Positions 1 through 9,565 of a stretch of 64,000 bases of DNA are shown piece by piece. The first letter of the stretch is position 1; each line of letters starts with the position of its first letter. The notes beneath the pieces are model-generated. The model made no database searches and was not told the DNA's origin. It saw nothing but the letters and a program-made list of their open reading frames with translations. The translations under genes were made by a program, and so were the position numbers. The stretch spans positions 429,172-493,171 of the forward strand of contig NZ_DKIH01000010.1 in assembly GCF_002454115.1 (NCBI RefSeq), written 5' to 3'. Origin of the DNA: Sphingopyxis sp. UBA6723. GTDB lineage: Bacteria; Pseudomonadota; Alphaproteobacteria; Sphingomonadales; Sphingomonadaceae.

Positions 1-1163
<1,163 letters not shown>

Positions 1164-1226
1164 GACGCGATTGCTGCACCTGCGAAGGCGCGGGGTCAAG
1201 CGGCGCATAGCTATGCGCGCGATTGA

Positions 1227-1646
1227 TTAGTTCGTCTTGACCAGCACCAACATCCCCATGTCGATCGCGCGGCGGCCATCGAACGCAACGCTGTTGCGCG
1301 TATCGGTGATGAACATCAGCCGCCCCGACGCGTCGGTGATGCGCGCCGACACCGCATAGCTGTGGCGCGGGTCGAGCGGGCGCTGGTCGACGGTCAGCGA
1401 AAAGGCAAAGGGCACCTGCCGCCCGTCGGCGGTGAAGCGTTGCTGGGCGATCGTCTTTGCGGGTGCGTCCATCAGGCTGACGTCGGCCAGGGTGATTTCG
1501 ACCTGCGCGGTCGGCGGCAAGGCGATGCGCTCGCGATAGGTGATCTGGCCGGTGACGGTCACCGGTTGCTCGGCGGGCGTCGTCATGCACGCCGCGAGCG
1601 GCAGGGTTGCGAAGCTAAGCGCGATGGCGCGGACGATACGGACCAT
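1227..1646 (-). CDS. YbaY-family lipoprotein
   Basis: A 139-residue lipoprotein resembling the YbaY family, whose role is poorly known. The N-terminus is a basic-hydrophobic signal ending in a lipobox (LPLAAC, Cys20), so the mature protein should be anchored to the envelope. Residues about 30-130 form one domain beginning VTVTGQITYRERIALPP, the strand pattern of YbaY, with a later DPRHSYAVSARI segment. The frame is open back to 1766, but that extension runs through a palindromic repeat and is not real protein. ATG 1646 begins the signal peptide. It lies 63 bp downstream of the ppc start in the same direction as ppc, but transcribed independently of it because ppc reads away. Confidence 0.8.
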   Translation of the reverse strand: MVRIVRAIALSFATLPLAACMTTPAEQPVTVTGQITYRERIALPPTAQVEITLADVSLMDAPAKTIAQQRFTADGRQVPFAFSLTVDQRPLDPRHSYAVSARITDASGRLMFITDTRNSVAFDGRRAIDMGMLVLVKTN

Positions 1647-1667
1647 GATCTTTTCCTTACCAGACTG

Positions 1668-1749
1668 CACCCCTGCGAAGGCAGGGGTCCATCTCCGGTC
1701 GATGCCGAATAAAACCGGCAGGAGATGGGTCCCTGCCTTCGCAGGGACA
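1668..1749. repeat. Intergenic palindromic repeat, type A variant
   Basis: Inverted repeat with arms cccctgcgaaggcaggggtc and its complement gacccctgccttcgcaggg-like arm, separated by about 40 bp. It lies between the lipoprotein and the HNH gene. It belongs to the 'gcgaag' hairpin style seen again at 6866, 29002 and 58378. It creates a spurious in-frame extension of the lipoprotein reading frame. Confidence 0.8.
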
Positions 1750-1787
1750 CGGGAAGCTAAAGACATATCTCAATCAGACGGGGCAGC

Positions 1788-2354
1788 CTATCCCTCCAGC
1801 TCGACATCCCAATATAACCAGTCGATCCAGCTTGTATGCAGATACCCCGGCGGAAAGGCGCGGCCATTGTCCTGCAGCTGCCAGCTCGTCGGGCGCCACG
1901 GCTGGCGATAGATCGGCATCCGCGCCTGTTGCGGCGTCCGCCCGCCTTTTTTGAGGTTGCATGGCGCACAGGCCGTCGTGACATTTTCCCATGTCGTCCG
2001 CCCGCCGAGCCGCCGCGGCACGACATGGTCAAAAGTCAGGTCCTTGCCTGACCCGCAATACTGGCACGCAAAGCGGTCGCGCAGGAACAGGTTGAAGCGG
2101 GTGAAGGCCGGGTGCTGCGATGGTTTCACATATTGGCGCAGCGCGATGACGCTGGGGATCGGCATCGTCCGCGTCGGCGAGTGAATCTCGCGCTCGTAAT
2201 TTTCGACGATGGTGACGCGGTCGAGGAAAACCGCCTTGACCGCAGTCTGCCACGGCCACAGGCTCAAGGGATAATAGCTGAGCGGGGTGTAGTCGGCGTT
2301 GAGAACGAGCGCCGGGCAACTATCGGGATGCCGGGCAAGATCGGGATGGAACAT
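1788..2354 (-). CDS. HNH endonuclease family protein
   Basis: A 188-residue protein with a zinc-stabilised HNH fold in its C-terminal half: Cys97-x2-Cys100, the His of FDH at 110, Asn124 and Cys129-x2-Cys132, matching the HNH pattern CxxC...DHxxP...N...CxxC. The N-terminal 80 residues (LVLNADYTPLSYYPLS) are typical of a widely conserved alphaproteobacterial HNH protein whose target is unknown. It stands alone, divergent from gluQRS across 169 bp, with no methyltransferase or restriction partner nearby, so a restriction role is not supported. A housekeeping or DNA-repair role is possible but is only inference. Confidence 0.88.
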   Translation of the reverse strand: MFHPDLARHPDSCPALVLNADYTPLSYYPLSLWPWQTAVKAVFLDRVTIVENYEREIHSPTRTMPIPSVIALRQYVKPSQHPAFTRFNLFLRDRFACQYCGSGKDLTFDHVVPRRLGGRTTWENVTTACAPCNLKKGGRTPQQARMPIYRQPWRPTSWQLQDNGRAFPPGYLHTSWIDWLYWDVELEG

Positions 2355-2523
2355 GGCTAGTTATGCTGCCCCCATTGCTTCACGGGATGGCGCGCCACTG
2401 CCTTCCCTGCGTGACACCATCATTACATGCCCGATCAGATTCTGACGTCAAGGGGGCATCTGCCGCAAGATATGGAAGGATTTTGATGACGTCGGCACAG
2501 TATATGGAGTTTTTACCACGGCG

Positions 2524-3375
2524 ATGCTGACCCGTTTCGCGCCCAGCCCGACCGGTGACCTGCATCTGGGTCACGCTTACAGCGCGGTGCTGGCGCATGC
2601 CGCGGCGCGCGCGGCGGGCGGGCAATTCCTCATCCGCATCGACGATATCGACGGCAGCCGCTCGCGCGAGGACTATGTCGCCGCGTCGCTCGCCGATCTG
2701 GCGTGGCTCGGGCTCGGCTGGGATAGTGAGCCGATGCGCCAGTCGGCGCGACTGAGCGATTACGCCGCCGCGCTCGATACGCTCCGCGCCCGCGACCTCG
2801 TCTATCCCTGCTTCTGCACCCGCGCCGATATTGCCGCGAGCCTTTCGGCACCGCATGGCCCGTCGGGGGCGGTCTATCCCGGCACCTGCCGAAATCTGCC
2901 TGAAGCTGAGCGCGAGCGGCGGATGGCGACCGAGCCGCATTGCTGGCGTCTAGATACCGCGCGGGCATCGGCGATGGTCGGTGATCTGATGTGGGAAGAA
3001 CAAGGGCAGGGGATGCGCCCCGCCGATCCGCTGGCGCATGGCGACATCGTCCTCGCGCGCAAGGACGCCCCCGCCAGCTATCATCTCGCCAGCACGCTCG
3101 ACGACGCCGCGATGGGGGTCACGCACGTCATCCGCGGCGCCGACCTGGTCGCCGCGACCGATGTTCACCGCCTCCTTCAGGCGCTGCTCGACCTGCCCAC
3201 TCCGCTGTACCGCCATCACGCACTGGTCTGCGGCCCCGACGGCAAGCGGTTGGCGAAGCGCGACGCCGCGGCCTCGCTCGCCGCAATGCGCGCGAGCGGT
3301 GTCGATGGCCCCACGCTCGCCGCCAATCTGCTCGCCGGACGGCTTCCCACTGGTTATTCGCTGCAAATGCCCTAA
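2524..3375 (+). CDS. gluQ: Glutamyl-queuosine tRNA(Asp) synthetase
   Basis: GluQRS activates glutamate and attaches it to the queuosine base at position 34 of tRNA(Asp). It is a truncated GluRS without an anticodon-binding domain, and 283 residues fits that. The class I signature RFAPSPTGDLHLGH spans residues 4-17. CFC plus YPGTC near 95-122 form the Cys/Tyr zinc site, and KRLAKRD near 241-247 is the KMSKS-type loop. The start at 2524 sits at the first residues of the Rossmann fold, so there is no room to shorten it. A queuosine-precursor transporter is encoded 9 kb away at 12084, consistent with queuosine use by this organism. Confidence 0.95.
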   Translation: MLTRFAPSPTGDLHLGHAYSAVLAHAAARAAGGQFLIRIDDIDGSRSREDYVAASLADLAWLGLGWDSEPMRQSARLSDYAAALDTLRARDLVYPCFCTRADIAASLSAPHGPSGAVYPGTCRNLPEAERERRMATEPHCWRLDTARASAMVGDLMWEEQGQGMRPADPLAHGDIVLARKDAPASYHLASTLDDAAMGVTHVIRGADLVAATDVHRLLQALLDLPTPLYRHHALVCGPDGKRLAKRDAAASLAAMRASGVDGPTLAANLLAGRLPTGYSLQMP

Positions 3376-3384
3376 ATAGGGGCC

Positions 3385-3609
3385 ATGAACATCTTGCTGA
3401 TCATCGGCGTCGTCGTGGCGGCCGGCTTCGTCCTCTTCTCGCTCGCGCGGGGGCTCTTCTATTTTTCGCAAGGTCACCGGGCGGTGATCGACGGAAAAGT
3501 CGAGGAAAATCAGGTGATGCAGAACAAGATGATGATGTCGCGCGTCAAATGGCAGGCGATCACCATCATCCTCATCGTGCTGATTGGCCTGCTCGCCGCG
3601 GGCGGCTGA
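3385..3609 (+). CDS. HIG1-domain twin-transmembrane protein
   Basis: A 74-residue protein with two hydrophobic helices (about residues 2-25 and 54-72) joined by a short polar loop carrying QNKMMMSRVKWQ. That QNKxMxxRVxxQ motif is the HIG1 (hypoxia-induced gene) signature. In mitochondria such proteins help assemble cytochrome oxidase; the bacterial versions are thought to sit with the respiratory chain, but the role here is inferred. It starts 9 bp after the gluQRS stop, so it is probably cotranscribed, and is followed by a type B palindrome. Confidence 0.85.
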   Translation: MNILLIIGVVVAAGFVLFSLARGLFYFSQGHRAVIDGKVEENQVMQNKMMMSRVKWQAITIILIVLIGLLAAGG

Positions 3610-3628
3610 TCGGGGACGCTTCTTCTTC

Positions 3629-3706
3629 CGTTCGTGTCGAGCGAAGTCGAGACACCGGGAAGGCCAGCACGAACGATGAGTGTCTCGACTTCGCTCGACA
3701 CGAACG
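3629..3706. repeat. Intergenic palindromic repeat, type B
   Basis: Left arm cgttcgtgtcgagcgaagtc and its reverse complement at the right end, both running on into 'gagacacc', form arms of about 27 bp around a 25-bp spacer. Similar arms occur at 35794-35871 and, split, at 28941-29116. It lies between the HIG1 protein and the adenosyltransferase gene. Confidence 0.88.
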
Positions 3707-3742
3707 GGGTAGGGTGATGGTCCCACAACGGATTATCCACAC

Positions 3743-4324
3743 ATGGTCAAACTCAACAAAATCTACACGCGCACTGGCGACGACGGCACCACCGGGCTGG
3801 TCGATGGCTCGCGGATCGCCAAATCGGCGTCGCTGATGGCGGCGATCGGCGATGTCGATGAAGCGAACAGCGCGATCGGCATCGCGGTCGCCGCGCTCCA
3901 TCCGAACAGCGACGCCACCGCGATGCTCGTGCGGATCCAGAACGAGATGTTTGACCTTGGGGCCGACCTCGCCACCCCCGCCGACATCCAGTTCGGCTTT
4001 GGCCCGCACGACATGGCACTGCGCATCGTCCCCAGCCAGATCGCGCGGCTGGAGGACGAGATCGACCGCATGAACGACGATCTTGACGCGCTCAAGAGCT
4101 TCATCCTGCCCGGCGGCACCGACGCGGCGGCGCGGCTCCATCTTGCGCGCGCGGTAACGCGCCGCGCCGAACGGGCGGCGGTCGCGGCAGGAAGCGAGCG
4201 CGACCTCAACCCGCTCGCGCTCACCTATCTCAACCGCCTGTCCGACCATCTGTTCGTGCTCACCCGGCACCTCAATGCCGCAGCGGGCGGTGACATTTTG
4301 TGGAAACCCGGCGCGACACGGTAA
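3743..4324 (+). CDS. PduO-type cob(I)alamin adenosyltransferase
   Basis: Transfers the adenosyl group of ATP to reduced cobalamin or cobinamide to give the coenzyme B12 form. The 193 residues match the PduO type in length. Seen directly: TRTGDDGTTGL at residues 8-18 (ATP-binding N-terminus), FILPGGTDAAARLHLARA near 127-144, RRAER, and LNRLSDHLFVLTR near 166-178. The cobQ gene at 20148 is the only other corrinoid gene in the window. The gene begins 134 bp after the HIG1 gene, with a palindromic repeat between them. Confidence 0.92.
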   Translation: MVKLNKIYTRTGDDGTTGLVDGSRIAKSASLMAAIGDVDEANSAIGIAVAALHPNSDATAMLVRIQNEMFDLGADLATPADIQFGFGPHDMALRIVPSQIARLEDEIDRMNDDLDALKSFILPGGTDAAARLHLARAVTRRAERAAVAAGSERDLNPLALTYLNRLSDHLFVLTRHLNAAAGGDILWKPGATR

Positions 4325-4331
4325 CCGCATA

Positions 4332-4467
4332 ATCCTCCCTGTCGCGCAGCGATGGGGAGGTGGCAGCGCGAAGCGCTGACGGAAGGGCGTTGGAACTTCC
4401 GTTGCGGCCCCTCCACCCCTTGCTTCGCAAGCGGTCCCCCTCCCCATGGCTTCGCCACAGGGAGGAT
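4332..4467. repeat. Intergenic palindromic repeat, type D
   Basis: Outer arms atcctccctgtcgcgcagcg and (right end) atggcttcgccacagggagg-type complement, with further internal hairpins (agcgcgaagcgct, gcttcgcaagc). The whole unit is about 136 bp and fills most of the gap between the adenosyltransferase and egtB genes. Confidence 0.8.
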
Positions 4468-4564
4468 CGGCACTGTTCCCCAAATGTTCTAGACATTTCG
4501 CCACCGCGTAACCATATTCCTTCGTCATGCGAAACCGAATCGCACCGCGGGGGATTGTCTCATC

Positions 4565-5842
4565 ATGGCCAGCCGAACCGACGCTTCACCTCTCGCGCAA
4601 ACCGCCCACACGCCCGACCTGCTCGCGCAGCGTTTCGCCGCCACCCGCCGCCTGTCGCTCGACCTCGTCGCAACGTTGTCCGACGCCGACGCCAGCGCCC
4701 AGTCGATGCCCGACGCCTCGCCCGCCAAATGGCACCTCGCGCACACGACATGGTTTTTCGAAACCTTCATCCTGCGCGACCATGTGGCGGACTATAGCGC
4801 GTTCGACGATCGCTACGCCTATCTATTCAACAGCTATTATGAGGCCGAGGGACCGCGCCACGCGCGCCCGCAACGCGGTCTGCTGACCCGCCCCTCGCTG
4901 GACGACATCTGCATCTGGCGCGCGCATGTCGATACCGCGGTGCAGACCGCGCTCCCCGACCTGCCCCCCGCGGCACACATATTGATCGAACTCGGCATCC
5001 AGCACGAACAGCAGCATCAGGAATTGCTGCTCACCGACCTCAAACATCTCTTCGCGCAAAACCCGCTCGGACCGGCGGTGTGGGAAAAAACCGCCATCGC
5101 GAGTGAAGTTACGCAGTTTTCCGCCATGAAATGGATTGAGGGCAATGCGGGCGTGACCCAGGTCGGCCATGATGGCGACGGCTTCGCCTTCGATTGCGAA
5201 GGCCCACGCCACGATACGCTCCTGCCCCCGCACGCGCTCGCCAGCCGCCCGGTCAGCAACGGCGAATGGCAGCAATTCATCGCCGATGGTGGCTATCACA
5301 CGCCCTCGCTCTGGCTCAGCGACGGCTGGGCGTGGGTGCAAAGCGAAAGCATCGACGCCCCCGCCTATTGGGACGGCGACCGCCACTTCACCCTGTCGGG
5401 TTGGCAGGCCATCGACCCCGCTGCCCCGGTTACCCATATCAGCTTTTTCGAGGCCGACGCCTTCGCCAGCTGGGCAGGCGCGCGCCTCCCGACCGAGTTC
5501 GAATGGGAAGTCGCCGCAGCGCGCCTCGACCCGGCCTCGGGGCAACAGCTCGACGTGGCAGGGCCGGCGCACCCTGCCGCCGCGGTCGATGACACCGGCT
5601 TGCAACAGATGTTCGGCAGCGTGTGGGAATGGACCGGCAGCGCCTATCGCCCGTACCCCGGCTTCCGCGCCGCGCCCGGCGCGGTCGGCGAATATAATGG
5701 CAAGTTCATGAGCGGCCAGTTCGTGCTGCGCGGCGGCAGCTGCGCGACCCCGCGCGGCCATCTGCGCGCCTCCTACCGCAATTTCTTTTACCCCCACCAG
5801 CGCTGGCAATTCACCGGCGTGCGTTTAGCCAAGGATCTCTGA
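4565..5842 (+). CDS. egtB: Ergothioneine sulfoxide synthase EgtB
   Basis: EgtB is a non-heme iron enzyme that joins trimethylhistidine (hercynine) to a thiol and oxidises it to a sulfoxide on the way to ergothioneine. The N-terminal DinB-like domain carries the iron ligands: His57/His60 in WHLAH and the HEQQHQE motif (His147, His151, Glu153). The C-terminal FGE-sulfatase-like domain shows RLPTEFEWEVAAAR, FGSVWEWTGSAY and the terminal RASYRNFFYPHQRWQFTGVRL block. Length 425 is normal. egtD follows with a 1-bp gap, so the two form an operon. No egtA (gamma-glutamylcysteine ligase) or egtC accompanies them. Confidence 0.95.
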   Translation: MASRTDASPLAQTAHTPDLLAQRFAATRRLSLDLVATLSDADASAQSMPDASPAKWHLAHTTWFFETFILRDHVADYSAFDDRYAYLFNSYYEAEGPRHARPQRGLLTRPSLDDICIWRAHVDTAVQTALPDLPPAAHILIELGIQHEQQHQELLLTDLKHLFAQNPLGPAVWEKTAIASEVTQFSAMKWIEGNAGVTQVGHDGDGFAFDCEGPRHDTLLPPHALASRPVSNGEWQQFIADGGYHTPSLWLSDGWAWVQSESIDAPAYWDGDRHFTLSGWQAIDPAAPVTHISFFEADAFASWAGARLPTEFEWEVAAARLDPASGQQLDVAGPAHPAAAVDDTGLQQMFGSVWEWTGSAYRPYPGFRAAPGAVGEYNGKFMSGQFVLRGGSCATPRGHLRASYRNFFYPHQRWQFTGVRLAKDL

Positions 5843-5843
5843 C

Positions 5844-6830
5844 ATGGGCGTTGTTCGCAATCTTCGGCAGGTCGATGCCGATGCCGCGGGAGTCGATATC
5901 GCCTTCCGCGCCGACGTCCATGCCGGTCTGGCGCAGGCGCAAAAAGCGGTTCCGGCGCGCTGGTTCTATGATGCCACCGGCTCGGCGCTGTTCGAGGATA
6001 TCACCGCGCTGCCTGAGTATTATCCGACGCGCAGCGAGACCGATCTGCTCACCCGCCACGCCGCCGATATCGCAGCGGCAGTCGGCCCGAGCCGCGCGGT
6101 TGTCGAACTGGGCTCGGGCAGCTCGACCAAGACCCCGCTTTTGCTCGATGCGATCGCGCCCGCGGCTTATGTGCCGGTCGATATCTCCGGCGATTTCCTG
6201 CGCGATAGCGCCCGCACGCTTGCGACGCGTTTTGACGGGTTGCCCGTCTATCCGGTTGAGGCCGACTTTACCCAGCGCGTCGATATGCCGCGCGAAATCG
6301 CCGCTATGCCCAAGCTCGGCTTTTTCCCGGGCAGCACGATCGGTAATATGGTTGCGCGCACCGCGGTCGATTTGCTCCGCAACTGGCGCGAAGCACTGGG
6401 CGAGGGATCCCTGCTTCTGATCGGCATCGACCGGATCAAGGATGAGCGTGTACTGGAACTCGCCTATGATGATCCGGCGGGCGTCACGGCGGCGTTTAAC
6501 CTCAACCTGCTCGAACGGATCAACCGCGAGCTGAACGGTGACATTCCGGTCGAAAATTTCACCCACCGCGCGGTCTGGAACGGCGTCCATGCGCGGATCG
6601 AAATGCATCTCGTCGCGGCGTGCGACTTGGATTTCACCATCGATGGGCGTGACTATCATATGGCGGCAGGCGAGACGATCCACAGCGAGAACAGCCATAA
6701 GTACGGCCCCCGCGATGCCAACCTGCTGCTGCGCGCCAGCGGCTGGACCCCGGTCGCGACGTGGGACGACACCGACCCCGCCTTCGCGCTGATCCTCGCT
6801 GAAGCAACCGAGTTCCGCTCGGCCCCTTGA
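5844..6830 (+). CDS. egtD: L-histidine N-alpha-methyltransferase EgtD
   Basis: EgtD uses three SAM molecules to trimethylate the alpha-amino group of histidine, giving hercynine, the substrate of EgtB. The family signatures are present: FYDATGSALFEDIT near residues 43-56, the SAM-binding ELGSGSSTKT near 88-97, FFPGSTIGN near 155-163, and the histidine-binding GETIHSENSHKY near 275-286. Its 328 residues are typical. ATG 5844 is 1 bp beyond the egtB stop, so translation is probably coupled. Confidence 0.96.
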   Translation: MGVVRNLRQVDADAAGVDIAFRADVHAGLAQAQKAVPARWFYDATGSALFEDITALPEYYPTRSETDLLTRHAADIAAAVGPSRAVVELGSGSSTKTPLLLDAIAPAAYVPVDISGDFLRDSARTLATRFDGLPVYPVEADFTQRVDMPREIAAMPKLGFFPGSTIGNMVARTAVDLLRNWREALGEGSLLLIGIDRIKDERVLELAYDDPAGVTAAFNLNLLERINRELNGDIPVENFTHRAVWNGVHARIEMHLVAACDLDFTIDGRDYHMAAGETIHSENSHKYGPRDANLLLRASGWTPVATWDDTDPAFALILAEATEFRSAP

Positions 6831-6865
6831 CGCTGACCGCCGATGACGTAGGGCAACCATCAAAT

Positions 6866-6943
6866 CGTCATCCCGGCGAAAGCCGGGATCTCGCCCTTTC
6901 GCCAGAACGCAGCGGTGAGGTCCCGGCCTTCGCCGGGATGACG
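6866..6943. repeat. Intergenic palindromic repeat, type A
   Basis: Arms cgtcatcccggcgaaagccg ... and the complementary right arm cggccttcgccgggatgacg, about 28 bp each with a 20-bp spacer. It lies between egtD and the dehydrogenase gene. It translates in one frame as a false N-terminal extension (HPGESRDL...FAGMTDE) of the next gene. Confidence 0.9.
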
Positions 6944-6979
6944 GATGAAAGCCTTAAGGTTGTTTTGGAGAATAAGGTC

Positions 6980-7846
6980 ATGATCGTCGGCGTCATCGGG
7001 GCAGGGCAAATGGGCGCGGGGATTGCGCAAGTGTCAGCGGGCGCCGGTCACGACGTGCTGCTGTCGGACATCGATCTGGCACGCGCCGAAGCGGGCAAGG
7101 CGGGGATCGCCAAAGCGCTCGGCCGCCTCGTCGCCAAGGACAAGATGACGCAGGGCGATGCCGATGCTCTGCTCGGCCGTATTGCCCCGGTCGCCGACCA
7201 CAGCGCCTTCGCCCCCGCCGACCTCGTCATCGAGGCCGCGACCGAGCGCGAAGACATCAAGCGCGCGATCTTCGCTAGCGTCGGTCCGCATCTGTCTGAC
7301 ACCGCGATCCTTGCCAGCAACACCAGCTCGATCCCGATTACCCGGCTCGCCCAAGCATCGCCCGATCCGGCGCGCTTTATCGGGGTGCATTTCTTCAATC
7401 CGGTGCCGGTGATGGGGCTGATCGAATTAATCCGCGGCCTCGCCACCAGCGACGCGACGCTGCAAGCCGTCGAAGCCTTCGGCCGTGGCCTCGGAAAGGA
7501 GATCGTCCACGCCAACGACGCGCCCGGCTTCATCGTCAATCGCGTCCTCATGCCGCTGATCAACGAAGCGGTGTTCGCACTGGGCGAGGGTGTTGCGACG
7601 ATGCAGGACATCGACGCCGGCTGCCGCCTGGGGCTCAATCATCCGATGGGGCCAATCACGCTGGCCGACTTTATCGGGCTTGATACCTGCCTCGAAATCA
7701 TCCGGGTGCTGCACAGCGGCACCGGCGACCCCAAATTCCGCCCGGCGCCGCTGCTGGTGCAATATGTCGAGGCGGGCTGGGTCGGAAAAAAGGCAGGGCG
7801 CGGCTTTTACGACTGGACGGGAGCCGAACCGGTTCCGACGCGTTAG
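6980..7846 (+). CDS. 3-hydroxybutyryl-CoA (3-hydroxyacyl-CoA) dehydrogenase
   Basis: NAD-dependent oxidoreductase that interconverts 3-hydroxyacyl-CoA and 3-oxoacyl-CoA in beta-oxidation or butanoate metabolism. It has 288 residues. VGVIGAGQMGAGIA at residues 3-16 is the dinucleotide-binding loop, ASNTSSIPIT and GVHFFNPVPVM carry the substrate-binding Ser/Asn and the catalytic His, and the helical C-terminal domain has DAPGFIVNR and LADFIGLDT. ATG 6980 is chosen because GGAG at 6966-6969 precedes it and the upstream frame is only repeat sequence. The repeat and about 150 bp separate it from egtD, so it may have its own promoter. Confidence 0.94.
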   Translation: MIVGVIGAGQMGAGIAQVSAGAGHDVLLSDIDLARAEAGKAGIAKALGRLVAKDKMTQGDADALLGRIAPVADHSAFAPADLVIEAATEREDIKRAIFASVGPHLSDTAILASNTSSIPITRLAQASPDPARFIGVHFFNPVPVMGLIELIRGLATSDATLQAVEAFGRGLGKEIVHANDAPGFIVNRVLMPLINEAVFALGEGVATMQDIDAGCRLGLNHPMGPITLADFIGLDTCLEIIRVLHSGTGDPKFRPAPLLVQYVEAGWVGKKAGRGFYDWTGAEPVPTR

Positions 7847-7884
7847 CAGCTTATGCGGTCAGGGAACCGCCAAGGAGGCGTCAT

Positions 7885-8385
7885 ATGCAAAGCACATTTT
7901 TCGTTACATTGTCGGCCACCGCTGTGGCTGCCTCGCTCGTCATCGCGGCACCGGCCTATGCTCAGGCGGGATCGCCGGAAAATTCGACCATCAAGGACAC
8001 CGCCAACAAAGTGACCGAACCGTTTGACGGCAAGGAAGCGCCCGCGAAGCTGATCGCGGTTCAGGGCGATCCCTATTCCTTGGCGGGCCTGCGCAAATGC
8101 GCCGCGATCCAGCAGGAAATCGTCGAACTGGACGAAGTGCTCGGTCCCGACGTCAACGAAACCGAAGAAGAAAGCAGGGATAAAAAGCGCGAGCGCACCG
8201 CCGGCCGCGTCGCCGGCAGCGTTGCCGGGTCGATCATCCCGTTCCGCAGCCTGATCGGTGAAATCACTGGCGCCAATGCCGAACGTCGCCGCTATGCCGA
8301 AGCGGTCTATGCCGGAACAGTACGGCGCGGCTTTCTGAAAGGTGTCGGGCTGGAACGCGGCTGCAAGGCGCCCGCGCGGCCCTGA
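7885..8385 (+). CDS. Secreted conserved hypothetical protein
   Basis: A 166-residue protein I do not recognise. It has a clear Sec signal (MQSTFFVTLSATAVAASLVIAAPAYA, cleavage after AYA near residue 26), so the mature form should be periplasmic or surface bound. The mature part is polar. A central charged helix (NETEEESRDKKRERTAGRVAG) runs into a short glycine-containing segment, RVAGSVAGSIIPFRSLIGEITGA, like those in small envelope proteins. Cysteines occur near residues 72 and 161 and might pair. AAGGAGG at 7871-7877 gives a strong ribosome site. Confidence 0.7.
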   Translation: MQSTFFVTLSATAVAASLVIAAPAYAQAGSPENSTIKDTANKVTEPFDGKEAPAKLIAVQGDPYSLAGLRKCAAIQQEIVELDEVLGPDVNETEEESRDKKRERTAGRVAGSVAGSIIPFRSLIGEITGANAERRRYAEAVYAGTVRRGFLKGVGLERGCKAPARP

Positions 8386-8415
8386 TAGACGGAGGGCGTG
8401 GGGAGGGGGTATTCC

Positions 8416-9558
8416 ATGAACGTCGACAATATCCGCAGCTTTACCGTCGATGTTCCGCAGGCGGCGCTCGACGATCTGAAAGACCGTCTGGCGCGGACGC
8501 GCTGGCCCGAGAGGGAAACGGTCGACGACTGGGATCAGGGCATTCCGCTTGCCTATGCGAAGGAACTGGCGGCCTATTGGCTTGACCAACATGATTGGCG
8601 CGTTGTCGAGGCGCGACTGAATGCCCTGCCCAATTATCTGGCGACGATCGACGGGCTCGACATTCATTTCCTCCATGTCCGGTCGGCCAATCCGGCGGCG
8701 CGACCGCTGGTGCTGACGCATGGCTGGCCGGGGTCGGTGCTGGAGTTTCTCGACGTCATCGAACCGCTATCGGCCGACTATCATCTCGTGCTCCCGTCGC
8801 TCCCCGGTTACGGCTTTTCGGGCAAGCCGACCGCGGCCAAATGGAGCGTCGAGCATATCGGCGCGGCGTGGGACGCGCTGATGGTCGCGCTCGGTTATGA
8901 TCGCTATTTCGCGCAAGGCGGCGACTGGGGCAGCGCGGTGACCTGTGCGATCGGGATGAACCATGCCGATCATTGCGCCGGCATTCACGTCAACATGGTC
9001 GTCGGCGCGCCGCCGCCCGACCTGATGAGCGATCTCACTGACAGCGAAAAACTCTATCTCGCGCGCTTCGCCTGGTATCAGGCGAAGGACAGCGGTTATT
9101 CGACGCAGCACGCGACCCGGCCGCAGACGATCGGCTATGCGCTGACCGATTCGCCGGTCGGCCAGATGGCGTGGATCGCCGAGAAATTCCATGGCTGGAC
9201 CGATTGCGGGCATCAGCCGGGCGGCCATTCGATCGGCGGCCATCCCGAGAAAGCGCTGTCGAAGGACGCGATGCTCGACACGATCAGCCTCTATTGGCTG
9301 ACCGCGAGCGCCGCCTCGTCGGCGCGGCTGTATTGGCACAGCTTTCGCAATTTCGCCGCGGGCGAGATTTTGGTGCCGACGGGGTGCAGCCTGTTCCCGA
9401 ACGAGATCATGCGGCTGTCGCGCCGCTGGGCCGAGCGGCGGTACAAGACTATCGTCCACTGGAACGAGCTGCCCCGCGGCGGTCATTTCGCCGCGTGGGA
9501 GCAGCCCGAGCTGTTCGCCAGCGAGGTTCGCGCCGCGCTGGCGAAGATGGCGCTCTGA
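8416..9558 (+). CDS. Epoxide hydrolase, alpha/beta fold (EHN family)
   Basis: An alpha/beta hydrolase with the N-terminal EHN extension found in microsomal-type epoxide hydrolases, which open epoxides to diols. Within 380 residues, the first ~95 are the EHN domain (FTVDVPQAALDDLKDRLARTRWP). The oxyanion motif LTHGWPGSVLEF follows, then the nucleophile Asp in QGGDWGSAV near residue 173, and the catalytic His in PRGGHFAAWEQPE near 355. I start at ATG 8416, preceded by gggaggggg; a GTG at 8398 would merely translate that ribosome site. The native substrate cannot be read from the sequence. Confidence 0.9.
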   Translation: MNVDNIRSFTVDVPQAALDDLKDRLARTRWPERETVDDWDQGIPLAYAKELAAYWLDQHDWRVVEARLNALPNYLATIDGLDIHFLHVRSANPAARPLVLTHGWPGSVLEFLDVIEPLSADYHLVLPSLPGYGFSGKPTAAKWSVEHIGAAWDALMVALGYDRYFAQGGDWGSAVTCAIGMNHADHCAGIHVNMVVGAPPPDLMSDLTDSEKLYLARFAWYQAKDSGYSTQHATRPQTIGYALTDSPVGQMAWIAEKFHGWTDCGHQPGGHSIGGHPEKALSKDAMLDTISLYWLTASAASSARLYWHSFRNFAAGEILVPTGCSLFPNEIMRLSRRWAERRYKTIVHWNELPRGGHFAAWEQPELFASEVRAALAKMAL

Positions 9559-9565
9559 CCGGTCC

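Noticed and set aside
6827..6979. 51-residue N-terminal extension of the hydroxyacyl-CoA dehydrogenase
   Set aside because: It translates a type A palindrome; the ribosome site and glycine loop support ATG 6980.
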